Virus record (IMG/VR): IMGVR_UViG_3300021508_000006
Coordinates: 1-22,962 of that record
Source of the DNA: a virus
Direction: 5' to 3' (one strand)
Length of the DNA: 22,962 nt
Positions 7,982 to 15,369 of this stretch are shown piece by piece. The notes beneath the pieces were generated by a model. It saw only the letters and a program-made list of their open reading frames with translations. It searched no databases and was not told where the DNA came from. The position numbers and the translations under genes were made by a program. Position 1 is the first letter of the stretch. Each line of letters starts with the position of its first letter.

Positions 7982-9346
7982 TTACGCCAGGCCCGCAAGG
8001 GCGTGGATTCGGATTGCCTCGGCGTCGGTCAACGCCTTCTTGATTACGCAAACAAACTGCACGACGCCTTCGAACGGGTCAACAACGGCTGTTGGAAGCT
8101 CGGCGACCAACGGGCCCTGTGCGAACGCCCCAACCCCGAAGAGGTCCGTTGGCGTGCTGACCTCAAACGTGTCCGCGAGCGTGGCCAGCGAGCCGAGTGT
8201 AGCCACTTGGTTCCCATCTTGGTAGACCCTCACCTCGTCGGCAGCGCGGTCGATGACGGCCACGTGCGTCTGAAGCGTGTTGCGAGCTGCACCGCCACCA
8301 CCGATGTCTTGCTCAGCGCCGCCAGTCGTCCGAAAGCGAAAGCGCGTCTCACCAGTGTCGTTTGTGAAGAGTTGCCAGTATGGGGTGTTCGGGCCGCGCC
8401 ATCCGGCGATGTGCTGGTTGGCACCAAGGTCACCGATGCGAAGCGTGAAGGCCACAATGCTGAAGCTCGTGTCGGCATTCATGACGCCAAGCTCATCAAG
8501 GCGCGCGAAGTCTTTGAACGCGGCGCCACCGCTGAACAGTGTGGCGTGTCCGGCCTTTGGGTACAGCGGCGCCATCTGCACCTCAACATCACCAGTAAAT
8601 TCCAGACTGTTGGTTGGCGGGTCCACGAAGTCTGTGGGGTCCTCGCCGTTGCCTACATTGCTTGCGTCTACCAGGCGGCGGACAGAATCGTGTGGGTACA
8701 TGGCGGCGAGGCCGTGAGCAGGCCGCAACTTCAGCATCATGCTCACGAGGTCGTCTAGCTCAAGGTCGACTGTTCGTGCCCACTCACGATGGATGCCTAC
8801 GTCCTGTGGCTGGATGCACAACGCCATGGTGCGCCAATCAGACATCGTTCTGGTATCGAGGCAGTCCGTGGTGCGTGGCTCAATCATGATGCCGAATCGC
8901 ACCCACGGCGCATCAACAGGAAGGTTGCTCACGCGGAACGTGCCCGCAACATCTTTGGCATGCGCTTGCGGCTCGGTCTCATCATCGAGCTGCACAACGA
9001 GCGTTGGGTTGTTCGCAAGCTCAAGCATCACACGACGTGCAAATGTCTCGCGCAGTGTAGCCACGTTTGCGTAGGCCTCACGGCCTGCGACGTAGTTGGC
9101 CACAGCGTGGCAGTCGAGCACTACCGAAGAGCTGCTCTGCATGATGCGTCGGCCATGTCGGTCAAGCCATTCGTATTGTACGGTCGGGTCGTCGATGATG
9201 ATGGCGGGCGTCTCACTATCAGACAGCGCCATGTTCATCGTGGGTGGTTGGCGACGCACAGTCTTGACGCCTTCGATGCCGAGCAGCACGACGCGCAGGG
9301 CCTCAAGTAGACGCTCACGCGATGATGTTGACCATGCTTGCGACAT
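7982..9346 (-). CDS. tail-terminator-like protein fused to a LamG/ConA-like domain
   Basis: At 454 aa it is far longer than usual tail terminators (about 130-200 aa). Residues about 1-190 (ERLLEALRVVLLGIEGVKTV ... ANVATLRETFARRVMLELAN ... VRFGIMIEPRTT) fit a tail terminator/completion domain by position and pattern. Residues about 265-450 (SFSIVAFTLRIGD ... QHIAGWRG ... YWQLFTNDTGETRFRF ... THVAVIDRAADEVRVYQDGN ... VVQFVCVIKKALTDAEAI) have the beta-sandwich pattern of LamG/concanavalin-A-like domains, which often bind glycans. The fusion would display lectin-like domains at the neck or tail top. Stop and sheath start are 13 bases apart. The N-terminal call is less certain than the C-terminal one. 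Confidence 0.6.
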   Translation of the reverse strand: MSQAWSTSSRERLLEALRVVLLGIEGVKTVRRQPPTMNMALSDSETPAIIIDDPTVQYEWLDRHGRRIMQSSSSVVLDCHAVANYVAGREAYANVATLRETFARRVMLELANNPTLVVQLDDETEPQAHAKDVAGTFRVSNLPVDAPWVRFGIMIEPRTTDCLDTRTMSDWRTMALCIQPQDVGIHREWARTVDLELDDLVSMMLKLRPAHGLAAMYPHDSVRRLVDASNVGNGEDPTDFVDPPTNSLEFTGDVEVQMAPLYPKAGHATLFSGGAAFKDFARLDELGVMNADTSFSIVAFTLRIGDLGANQHIAGWRGPNTPYWQLFTNDTGETRFRFRTTGGAEQDIGGGGAARNTLQTHVAVIDRAADEVRVYQDGNQVATLGSLATLADTFEVSTPTDLFGVGAFAQGPLVAELPTAVVDPFEGVVQFVCVIKKALTDAEAIRIHALAGLA

Positions 9347-9348
9347 AT

Positions 9349-9849
9349 CTAGACCCGGTTGAGGTGGTTGGCGATGGCGTCTCGAACCACTGTGGCCATC
9401 TGCTTGGCATCCTGCCCATTCTCGTCGAGGTCCACAAATCGCCGGTGCGGAATCTTCTGCCTGACACGTGGGTCCTCTTCGAGGCTGGCGTTGTGGTACC
9501 AGGCTATCTGGCCGCGCTCGGCGTTGTTGAAAAACAACAACACATCGCCTTGTGGCGTGACCGTGGCGTCCAATGCGTTGAGCATCTTGCCGCTCATCGT
9601 GAGGTCCACAGGGCTGGCGTTGCGCCCACGGCTGACACGGAAGTCGGCGTACATGTCTGAGTAAGGCTCGAACTTCGCGCCCTTGAAGTCAGCACCCTGG
9701 TTTGTTCTGGTGATGATACGCAACACGTAGAAGTCGCCCAGCTCTTGGAGCACGGGGCGCGAAATCTTCGGGTTGTTGAGAAACGATTGCACGTCTTCAA
9801 CGCTGGCCTTGAGGTCGCTCAGGTCGACTTCGAACACAACCGCTGGCAT
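9349..9849 (-). CDS. virion morphogenesis / tail completion protein (Mu gpG-like)
   Basis: A 166-aa protein with GAGGGTAG before its ATG. The central motif (FEPYSDMYADFRVSRGRNAS, PVDLTMSGKMLNALD, residues about 60-95) and the later IAWYHN ... KIPHRRFVDLDENG are diagnostic of the phage virion morphogenesis/HK97 gp10-like family, which finishes the head-tail joint or the tail's head-proximal end. The C-terminal helix (AKQMATVVRDAIANHLNRV) is usual. It lies between the connector and the tail terminator, the standard order in contractile-tail phages. Confidence 0.88.
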   Translation of the reverse strand: MPAVVFEVDLSDLKASVEDVQSFLNNPKISRPVLQELGDFYVLRIITRTNQGADFKGAKFEPYSDMYADFRVSRGRNASPVDLTMSGKMLNALDATVTPQGDVLLFFNNAERGQIAWYHNASLEEDPRVRQKIPHRRFVDLDENGQDAKQMATVVRDAIANHLNRV

Positions 9850-9852
9850 GAG

Positions 9853-10659
9853 CTACCCTCGGTTAATACGGTGATAGCCGTGACGCATCTCGAACTCTTC
9901 TGCCGACTCCACGCCGTCGTCGTTGACCACCATGACGATGCGGCCGGCGACCATCAGTGCGACCTCTTCTTTGTAGTAGTCGGCGTAGAGTTTGCGCTTG
10001 CCGTTGAACACATCGTCTTCGCGGCTGGTCAAGTTGCGGTAGACCAGCTCCAGTGCGCGGTAGACGGTCGCGCGCGTGAGTTGGTGGTCAACACCACCAG
10101 TGGTCTCGGCATCGTTCACGATGCGGTCGAGTGTGGGCAGCCCTGGTTCGCTTGCGTCGAGATAGGCGAGCTGGCCAGCGGGGATGTTGTGAGGCAAGCC
10201 AGGGTGCTCGGCAGTGACGGCCACAGCGCCGCTTGCGCCAGCGGCCACGATGAGTGCGGCATCAGTTGTGAATACCACCAGCCCCTGCGCAACGTAGTCG
10301 ACATCGCTTGGAGCGAGCGGGCTCACAACGATACGCGTGCCGAGCGGCACCGTGAAACCGCCAGCCGCCGAAGCCGTGAAGGTGAACGCCCCAACGGCTG
10401 TGGCGAAGTCGTTCTCCGGTTCGGCCGCGTCGACAATGGTGCGGTCCAGCGTGCGGTAGTCGTACTGACCATATGCCTGATTGCTGAACTGCACCTTCTC
10501 AAGGTAGCCATGCCCGCGAATCTGCATGCGCACATCCTTGTATGCCTCGGCGTGCGCACGGTGAATCATCGTAGGGTCATTGACCATGTGCTTGACGACC
10601 ATCGCGTCGGTTGAGCGCATGTGTGTGTCGTAGGTGTATCGACCTGGGTCAGCGGCCAT
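9853..10659 (-). CDS. head-tail connector-like protein with baseplate-J-like beta insertion
   Basis: A 268-aa protein with an AAGGAGG site before its ATG. The N-terminal (1-85) and C-terminal (185-268) parts are mixed helical; the C-terminal segment (LTRATVYRALELVYRNLTSR, EDDVFNGKRKLYADYYKEEV) recalls neck/connector proteins that follow minor head genes. Between them, residues about 91-168 (FTVPLGTRIVV ... VVFTTDAALIVAAGASG ... NIPAGQLAYLD) look like the beta module near the N-terminus of baseplate J proteins (compare the J gene at the left edge). It is followed by a tail-completion gene, so a neck role is likely; the exact class (Ad1-like or other) is not certain. Confidence 0.6.
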   Translation of the reverse strand: MAADPGRYTYDTHMRSTDAMVVKHMVNDPTMIHRAHAEAYKDVRMQIRGHGYLEKVQFSNQAYGQYDYRTLDRTIVDAAEPENDFATAVGAFTFTASAAGGFTVPLGTRIVVSPLAPSDVDYVAQGLVVFTTDAALIVAAGASGAVAVTAEHPGLPHNIPAGQLAYLDASEPGLPTLDRIVNDAETTGGVDHQLTRATVYRALELVYRNLTSREDDVFNGKRKLYADYYKEEVALMVAGRIVMVVNDDGVESAEEFEMRHGYHRINRG

Positions 10660-10804
10660 GACCAGCCTCCTTTGCTCGTTTCAGTGGTGACTTGATGACG
10701 CGCTCACGTTGCATGATGCGCAACAGGGCGATGTCCTGTGGTCGCTCTGGGATGAGTTGCACGAGCTTGACGCCTGAGGCGGTGGTCTTCACGATGCGTT
10801 TCAT
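10649..10804 (-). CDS. small basic protein (51 aa)
   Basis: ATG at 10804 with GAGG about 8 bases upstream, 9 bases after the preceding stop; TGA at 10649-10651 overlaps the next gene by 11 bases. The peptide (MKRIVKTTASGVKLVQLIPE ... RERVIKSPLKRAKEAGHGR) has a beta-like start and a basic helical end. It fills the only gap between the 533-aa gene and the connector gene and contains the strong AAGGAGG ribosome binding site of the latter, so translational coupling is likely. Unknown function; perhaps a small neck or assembly factor. Confidence 0.6.
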   Translation of the reverse strand: MKRIVKTTASGVKLVQLIPERPQDIALLRIMQRERVIKSPLKRAKEAGHGR

Positions 10805-10813
10805 GTTGGGGCC

Positions 10814-12415
10814 TCAGAATGGGTACCAGTCGTCATCATCGTCGGCAGCGCTCTCGGCGATGATGGGCTCTTCGCTCCACTCGTCAAAGTTGCCGAAGTC
10901 GTCGTCGACTGTCCAGCCCTGCGGTCTGACGTTTGAGCTGATGGCGTTCTCGAACATGTCGTTGCTCAACTGCCTATCGGTCACATCACGCACATCAACA
11001 CCGGGCTGTGTTTGGCGTGCGAGGTCTATTAGGGCGTCTTTCCACTCCACGCGCTTGTCGCTGAATACCGTGCCATCCTTGTCGATGTACTGCTCAAGAC
11101 GGTCGCCCTGGCGCTTGAACTCGGCGAGGCTCCAACCACCTACTGGTATGCCGCCCTCTTCGTCGGCAAAGCTCGAACCGTGGTGCAAAATCGTGCCTGT
11201 GGGTGCGTGTACCAACCACCAGTGCTGCACATCGTAGATGCCCTGTGCACCATCCAGCGTGGAGAAGATGCCGAAGTTGCCGCGCACATAACCCTTGGCC
11301 TGCTTGATACTGCCGTCGCCTTGGTGGAAACGCAGCTCGTTTGTGCGGCTCCAGCGCGTCTTGTGCTTCCGTGCGCTGGCGGCCTTCGTTGTCGCATGCT
11401 CGCTCTGGATGACTGGCAGTTCGATGCCTCCAAGGTCGAGCCACGTGTCAACATCGCGATAGTCCGGGCCCACAGGCACGTGGCGGCGACGTTGCGTGTA
11501 GGTGGTGATGCTCTCGCGCTCCTCTTCGAAGAAGCCCCGGGCGCTCGTGCCCTCGTCTGGCAACGAGCCACTTGACCCGAGGTAGCGCTCAAGCTGTCCT
11601 GCATGCGCTTCAAGGTCGGCGCGACTAAAGCGGCCCTTGGCAACGACCTCACCAGTTCCCTTGTGAACAAGACGGCCTTCGTGTCCGTCCTGAGTGCGTA
11701 CTACCTCAGCACTCCAGAAGCGCGAGGCGGTGGCGGTAGGGTCGTCGGCTGTCGCGGCCGCGTCAAAGCGCGTGCGAGGCGTGCTGCGCAGGACCGTGTA
11801 ACTACCAGGCGAGCCACCTGCATTGTTGGGCGTGAACAGCACCTGCCGAGCAGGGAACTCTTCGGTGATGTAGTCACCCTGAGGCTCTGTGTTCTGCCAC
11901 AGGTCCATGATGCCGGGTGTCTCATTGAACAGGTCGTCGGTGATAGGGCGGTGCAGCGTGATGACGTCAACACCACCAGCCGCGAACTGCTGCTGTGTGT
12001 CCTGGTAGATAGCTCGCAGGTCATCTTCGTCAAAGGCGAGCTGGTTCGGTGCTGGCTGCACATCGAAGTCGGTGAAGTGCAGACCCTCGACGTCGAACGC
12101 GGTGTGCGCGGCCTGCTGCAGCTCATCACCACGGGCTGTTGCTGGTGACCACCCGCTCACGAGTTCGGCGCGTCTGGCCGTCGCGGCTGCCGGGTCATCC
12201 TGCGCTTCTGCAAGTGGCGGCAACTTACGAGCTTCGGGCTTGTCTTCACCTGTGAGCTCACGCCAGCCATCGGCGTCGAACCACGTCGGGCGGACTGCGC
12301 GCCAGTGGTGGCGACAGCGATACCCGCCAGCGGCCTCCATGGCTGTGCCTCGTCCCGTCTGGTGGTTGTCGAGGTCGTCAATCTGCTCGCGTGTGAGGAT
12401 GCGGCCGCGTGCCAT
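10814..12415 (-). CDS. protein with orphan C-terminal MuF motif and long extension with internal repeat (533 aa)
   Basis: Residues 3-42 (RGRILTREQIDDLDNHQTG ... GGYRCRHHWRAV) are the conserved C-terminal motif of MuF-type minor head proteins, which normally follows the RPFC motif in one chain; here RPFC is in the gene at 12673-14934. The rest is not recognised. Residues 148-200 (VDVITLHRPI ... EEFPARQVLFTPNN) faintly recall ADP-ribosyltransferase-type domains seen after MuF, but I do not see a convincing R-S-E set. Two related segments occur at about 247-279 and 399-443 (LVH..TG ... G.FS/GWS ... QLERYL/RLEQYI). The tail ends in DDDDDWYPF. GAGGT lies 8 bases before the ATG. A virion or injected protein is likely. 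Confidence 0.65.
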   Translation of the reverse strand: MARGRILTREQIDDLDNHQTGRGTAMEAAGGYRCRHHWRAVRPTWFDADGWRELTGEDKPEARKLPPLAEAQDDPAAATARRAELVSGWSPATARGDELQQAAHTAFDVEGLHFTDFDVQPAPNQLAFDEDDLRAIYQDTQQQFAAGGVDVITLHRPITDDLFNETPGIMDLWQNTEPQGDYITEEFPARQVLFTPNNAGGSPGSYTVLRSTPRTRFDAAATADDPTATASRFWSAEVVRTQDGHEGRLVHKGTGEVVAKGRFSRADLEAHAGQLERYLGSSGSLPDEGTSARGFFEEERESITTYTQRRRHVPVGPDYRDVDTWLDLGGIELPVIQSEHATTKAASARKHKTRWSRTNELRFHQGDGSIKQAKGYVRGNFGIFSTLDGAQGIYDVQHWWLVHAPTGTILHHGSSFADEEGGIPVGGWSLAEFKRQGDRLEQYIDKDGTVFSDKRVEWKDALIDLARQTQPGVDVRDVTDRQLSNDMFENAISSNVRPQGWTVDDDFGNFDEWSEEPIIAESAADDDDDWYPF

Positions 12416-12663
12416 CAGGTAACCTCACCGACTTCGAGCACTTCCCAGAACTCGCCGGGGTCCTCTTCGCCAAGCGGCACAAGTTTGGTGCGTGCCGTCC
12501 ACTCCCAGATGATACCGTTGTCACCTTCGATAGGCGTGCTGTGCATCACGACGTTGCGGAAGATGTCGTCCGGGATACCGTCAGGGAATGCTGTGCAAGC
12601 AGCACCTACAGCCGTCTCGCGGTAGTGCTTGCAGGTCAAGCATTGCGGGGTCGTCGTCGTCAT
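12415..12663 (-). CDS. small Cys-rich protein (82-83 aa), found near MuF genes
   Basis: Two adjacent ATGs exist (12666 and 12663); GAGGTG lies only 2 bases before the first and 5 before the second, so I favour 12663. The pattern C8xxC11KHYR...C23xAFPDGIPDDI...H...EGDNG, then EW, matches a small conserved protein often seen just after phage minor head genes. The cysteines and His may bind zinc. Function is unknown to me. It lies between the two genes that carry the separate halves of a MuF domain, and its TGA overlaps the next ATG (TGATG). Confidence 0.7.
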   Translation of the reverse strand: MTTTTPQCLTCKHYRETAVGAACTAFPDGIPDDIFRNVVMHSTPIEGDNGIIWEWTARTKLVPLGEEDPGEFWEVLEVGEVT

Positions 12664-12672
12664 CATCTCACC

Positions 12673-14934
12673 TCAGTCTAGCAAGCCGGTAGCTTGCGCC
12701 AGTTCGGCAGCTATGCGCGCGGTCTTGAACTTCTCAAACGCTGCTTCGGCAAAGGCGACATCGGTGTCTGTCGCGCCCTCGGCCGGGACAAACATATCCC
12801 ACAAGCGCTTGCGCTCGGTCTCAGGGTCTTGCGCCAGAATAGTGCGCGCGAAGCCCATTGCGTCTTCGCGTGCTGACGGCTTGGGTGTTGAGGGTGCCCC
12901 AACATCACCGCGACTGACGCGCTCACGACGAGCGTCAAGGATGACCTGGTACTTCGCATCAGCAGTCGCCTCGAACCTGTCCGCACGCTTGAGTGAAGCA
13001 AGCACTGCTGGCGCCAGCAGGTCGTGCTCACCCTTCACATAGGCCACCATGGCCTCAGCTGCGTACTCTTCTTCCATGCTGGATGCGTACTTGCCAATGA
13101 GCAGACTCCACCCCTGTGGGTAGGTCTTGTTGATAGCCGTGCGATAGTCATCAGCCGTGGCGCTCTTGTGTTCATGGAACCTATGACCAAGCTCGTGCTG
13201 GATGACGCTGGGCGTGGTGCCGCTGATGACAAACCGTTCGTTCCAGTCATCGTCACGGATGAGCATTTCGAGGCGAGCTGCTGCTTCTTCGTTCGCAAAT
13301 CCGCTGTGACGATGCGCGGCAAATACATGTGTGGGTGCGCCAGTGCCAAGGTCACGGCGAAGTGTCGCAACCACTTCAGCAGGTGAGTTCGTGGAGCGCT
13401 GCCGCATTCGGATGTCGCTGAGTTCCTTGTGGGTGCGTATGCGCTTGTCGTCGAACGTTTCCTTTTTGACGAAGAGGCTGTCTGAGGCGTATCCAGCCAC
13501 GGTGTTGCGCGAGCCAGCGCCGCGCACCTTCATGCGGTTGGGCGAGTTGATGTAGTGCTTTTTGTTGAACTCCGCCTGTGTGCCGAAATAGAACATAGGG
13601 CCCATATCGAAACGCTCGTTCATGTCGGACGCTGCGTCTAGCGCGGAGCGCACGCCCTCCATATCCCAGCTGCGCACGATGCGAGCTCGCTCGGTGACGC
13701 CCTCGGATACAGCGAGCGCCATGGCCTGTTTCGATGTGGTGAATGCAGGAAACTGGTCGCCAGTTGATGGGCTCGGCGTGATAGGTGGTTGGGCTGCAGC
13801 TCGTTGTCGCTCTGCTTGTGCGCGCCGCTCTTCGGCCTCACGCTTTTTGCGTTGCGCTTCTTCAGCCTGGCGCTGGCGCTCCTGCTCAACGATGACCTGT
13901 GCTTCAGCTTCAGCAGCGAGGCGTTGTCGCTCGGCTTCCTCTTGACGCTTGCGCTCGGCTTCGCGGGTGGAAAGTGCGGCCTCGTCGCGCTTGCGGCGCT
14001 CTTCGTCAATGCGTGCCTGCTCGGCGGCCTCGGCGGCCCTCTGCGCGTCTTCACGTCGTTGCTCAGCTTCGGCCTCAGCCTTTGCGCGTTCGTCTGACGC
14101 GGCCTGCTGGGCGGCTCTCTCAGCAGCAACGGCTTCGCGCTCGGCTTGCTTTGCTTGCTGCTCGGCTTCGCGCTCAGGCGGTAGGGCCTCGGACGGGCCC
14201 ACCAACAGCGCGGCACAGAACGGGCGTGTGATGGCGTCACGTGGCCCGAAGTACTGGAAATGTTCGTAGCCAAGGCTTGCGGCTTTCTGGTCGTGGATGC
14301 TGCGCGAGTACTGCATGGTGGCGTCGTCGAACACGAACTTGGCACGTGCGGTGGTGGAGTTCGTGAGCTGGGCGAGTTCGGCCGTGAGGTCTGTGGCCCG
14401 TCGTCGACCAAGCACGCCTCGCGTCACGACGTCAGCAACCCTGCGGCGGTGGTCGTCGGTAAGGCTGAAGAAGCGGGCGGCCATGCCGCTGCCTGGTTGG
14501 CGCTCATCAGGCCACAGGCCAATGAGTTGGTCGATGGTTGCCAGTTCGGAATTCGACCAGTCGGCCCGTAGCCGTGAGGCCTGACGGCCATGGTCTGCGG
14601 ATTCACCGAGTTCGAAGTGGTCACGTATCTGGCTACGCACTGTGGTCAGGCGGCCTTGCCACTCTCCCCAGATGCGCTTGAACGGGTCGACGTTGCTGAT
14701 GGCACGGGCACGGGCTTCGGGGATTGCACGGCGAATGACACCACGGTCGCTGACGTACCGGCCATTCGGGTCGGTCTCGAACGGCTCAAGGATGTCGGTG
14801 GCAACACCAGCAATCGCCTGGCTGTACTGCGTCGACAACAAGCGAACGGTGTCGTCTATGAAGTCGTCCTGACGTGCCGTGATTGCGGCGACGTTGCTCG
14901 CGAGTAGTTCGCGCTCTCGGTCGGTCAGTGGCAT
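12673..14934 (-). CDS. MuF-type minor head protein (N-terminal part) fused to coiled coil and HExxH metallopeptidase-like domain
   Basis: I chose ATG 14934; the GTG at 14985 lies inside the terminator hairpin. The product is 753 aa. Residues about 1-245 resemble MuF/SPP1 gp7 minor head proteins, ending in SLGYEHFQYFGPRDAITRPF followed by C240. Where homologs continue with the T-x-EEI...GGYxCRH motif, this protein switches to a highly charged Glu/Gln/Arg/Ala coiled coil (about 250-380). The C-terminal domain (about 395-753) has H580ELGH584 and a downstream EEEYAAEAMVAY (E621-E627 region), the layout of gluzincin zinc peptidases (HExxH plus a later Glu ligand). MuF proteins attach near the portal and may carry effector domains delivered with DNA. 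The protease role and its target (host, capsid or neck protein) are inferred. Confidence 0.75.
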   Translation of the reverse strand: MPLTDRERELLASNVAAITARQDDFIDDTVRLLSTQYSQAIAGVATDILEPFETDPNGRYVSDRGVIRRAIPEARARAISNVDPFKRIWGEWQGRLTTVRSQIRDHFELGESADHGRQASRLRADWSNSELATIDQLIGLWPDERQPGSGMAARFFSLTDDHRRRVADVVTRGVLGRRRATDLTAELAQLTNSTTARAKFVFDDATMQYSRSIHDQKAASLGYEHFQYFGPRDAITRPFCAALLVGPSEALPPEREAEQQAKQAEREAVAAERAAQQAASDERAKAEAEAEQRREDAQRAAEAAEQARIDEERRKRDEAALSTREAERKRQEEAERQRLAAEAEAQVIVEQERQRQAEEAQRKKREAEERRAQAERQRAAAQPPITPSPSTGDQFPAFTTSKQAMALAVSEGVTERARIVRSWDMEGVRSALDAASDMNERFDMGPMFYFGTQAEFNKKHYINSPNRMKVRGAGSRNTVAGYASDSLFVKKETFDDKRIRTHKELSDIRMRQRSTNSPAEVVATLRRDLGTGAPTHVFAAHRHSGFANEEAAARLEMLIRDDDWNERFVISGTTPSVIQHELGHRFHEHKSATADDYRTAINKTYPQGWSLLIGKYASSMEEEYAAEAMVAYVKGEHDLLAPAVLASLKRADRFEATADAKYQVILDARRERVSRGDVGAPSTPKPSAREDAMGFARTILAQDPETERKRLWDMFVPAEGATDTDVAFAEAAFEKFKTARIAAELAQATGLLD

Positions 14935-14953
14935 CGTCAGCGCTCTCAGAAGT

Positions 14954-14990
14954 AAAAAGGCCCGCGAGCACGATAACGCACCCACGGGCC
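14954..14990 (-). terminator. strong rho-independent terminator closing the capsid unit
   Basis: On the minus strand the arms GGCCCGTGGGTGCG (14990-14977) and CGTGCTCGCGGGCC (14972-14959) pair along 14 positions (with G-U wobbles) around a 4-base TTAT loop, followed at once by TTTTT (14958-14954). It lies 29 bases after the stop of the 106-aa gene and about 20 bases before the MuF start, so the MuF gene has no room for its own promoter and probably depends on readthrough. Confidence 0.9.
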
Positions 14991-14991
14991 A

Positions 14992-15021
14992 AGGTCATGT
15001 GAATGGAGTAACACATGACCT
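14992..15021. repeat. 10-base inverted repeat overlapping the stop of the 106-aa gene
   Basis: AGGTCATGTG (14992-15001) and CACATGACCT (15012-15021) are perfect reverse complements separated by 10 bases. The right arm overlaps the TAG stop of the 106-aa gene. It sits directly upstream (in transcription direction) of the intrinsic terminator at 14954-14990. It could form an RNA stem that protects the 3' end or assists termination, or act as a DNA operator dyad. Confidence 0.6.
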
Positions 15022-15340
15022 ATTTGAGAATGCCCTCGCGCTTCCAGTGGGGCGTCGACGTACGGTAGAGCGATGAACCATGCAGCGACTTCGACGGCAG
15101 CGCAGCGCTCATCAGGTCGGCCGCGCGCTTGTTCAGGAACTCCACCAGCTCTTCTTTCGTGAGCTTGGTGGTGCCGAGCCCAAGGGCCTTGTGTACACCT
15201 TCGAGCCCAGCCTTGTTGAGGTCGTCGAAGCGGGGGCGCATGAACATGCCCGTTCCGATGTGCTTGATTGCGGCCTTCGCGGTGACAGCGACCAGACGAC
15301 CATGCGGATTGGTGATGTGGACGGTGGTTGTATCTGGCAT
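15020..15340 (-). CDS. hypothetical protein downstream of coat (106 aa)
   Basis: ATG at 15340 with GGAGAG about 5 bases upstream. The protein has a short beta-like N-terminus (TTTVHITNPHGRLVAVT), then GMFMRPRFDDLNKAG and a helical, charged middle (GTTKLTKEELVEFLNKRAADL, recalling small SAP/Rho-N-type helical folds). Its place between coat and a strong terminator suggests a head protein such as decoration or head-completion factor, since it would share the high expression of coat. I cannot assign a family. Its stop codon is embedded in an inverted repeat. Confidence 0.65.
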   Translation of the reverse strand: MPDTTTVHITNPHGRLVAVTAKAAIKHIGTGMFMRPRFDDLNKAGLEGVHKALGLGTTKLTKEELVEFLNKRAADLMSAALPSKSLHGSSLYRTSTPHWKREGILK

Positions 15341-15369
15341 CTGCTCTCCATTGAGTGCGGGTTATCTGA

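Noticed and set aside
6616-8043. Plus-strand open frame (475 codons) opposite the sheath gene
   Set aside because: It mirrors the sheath coding sequence and has an unlikely composition rich in Val, Arg, His and Glu with no motif, so it is a codon-bias shadow.
10960-11980. ADP-ribosyltransferase domain in the 533-aa protein
   Set aside because: ITLHRPI and EFPARQVLFTP recall parts of such domains, but I could not find a convincing Arg / Ser-Thr-Ser / Glu-x-Glu set, so I do not call it.
12404-14199. Intein or self-splicing intron explanation for the split MuF domain
   Set aside because: The two halves are in different reading frames, there is no Cys/Ser start or His-Asn end typical of inteins at the junctions, and no group II-like GUGYG 5' end was seen. 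A separate gene also lies between. RNA splicing is not excluded but unsupported.
14935-14985. Upstream GTG start (14985) for the MuF-metallopeptidase gene
   Set aside because: The extra 17 codons lie in the terminator hairpin and U-tract, with no ribosome binding site; ATG 14934 fits the protein family start better.
15002-15055. Plus-strand GGAGTAACAC-ATG mini-frame (about 15 codons)
   Set aside because: It has a good-looking ribosome site but is antisense, very short and partly formed by the inverted repeat; no other plus-strand gene exists here.
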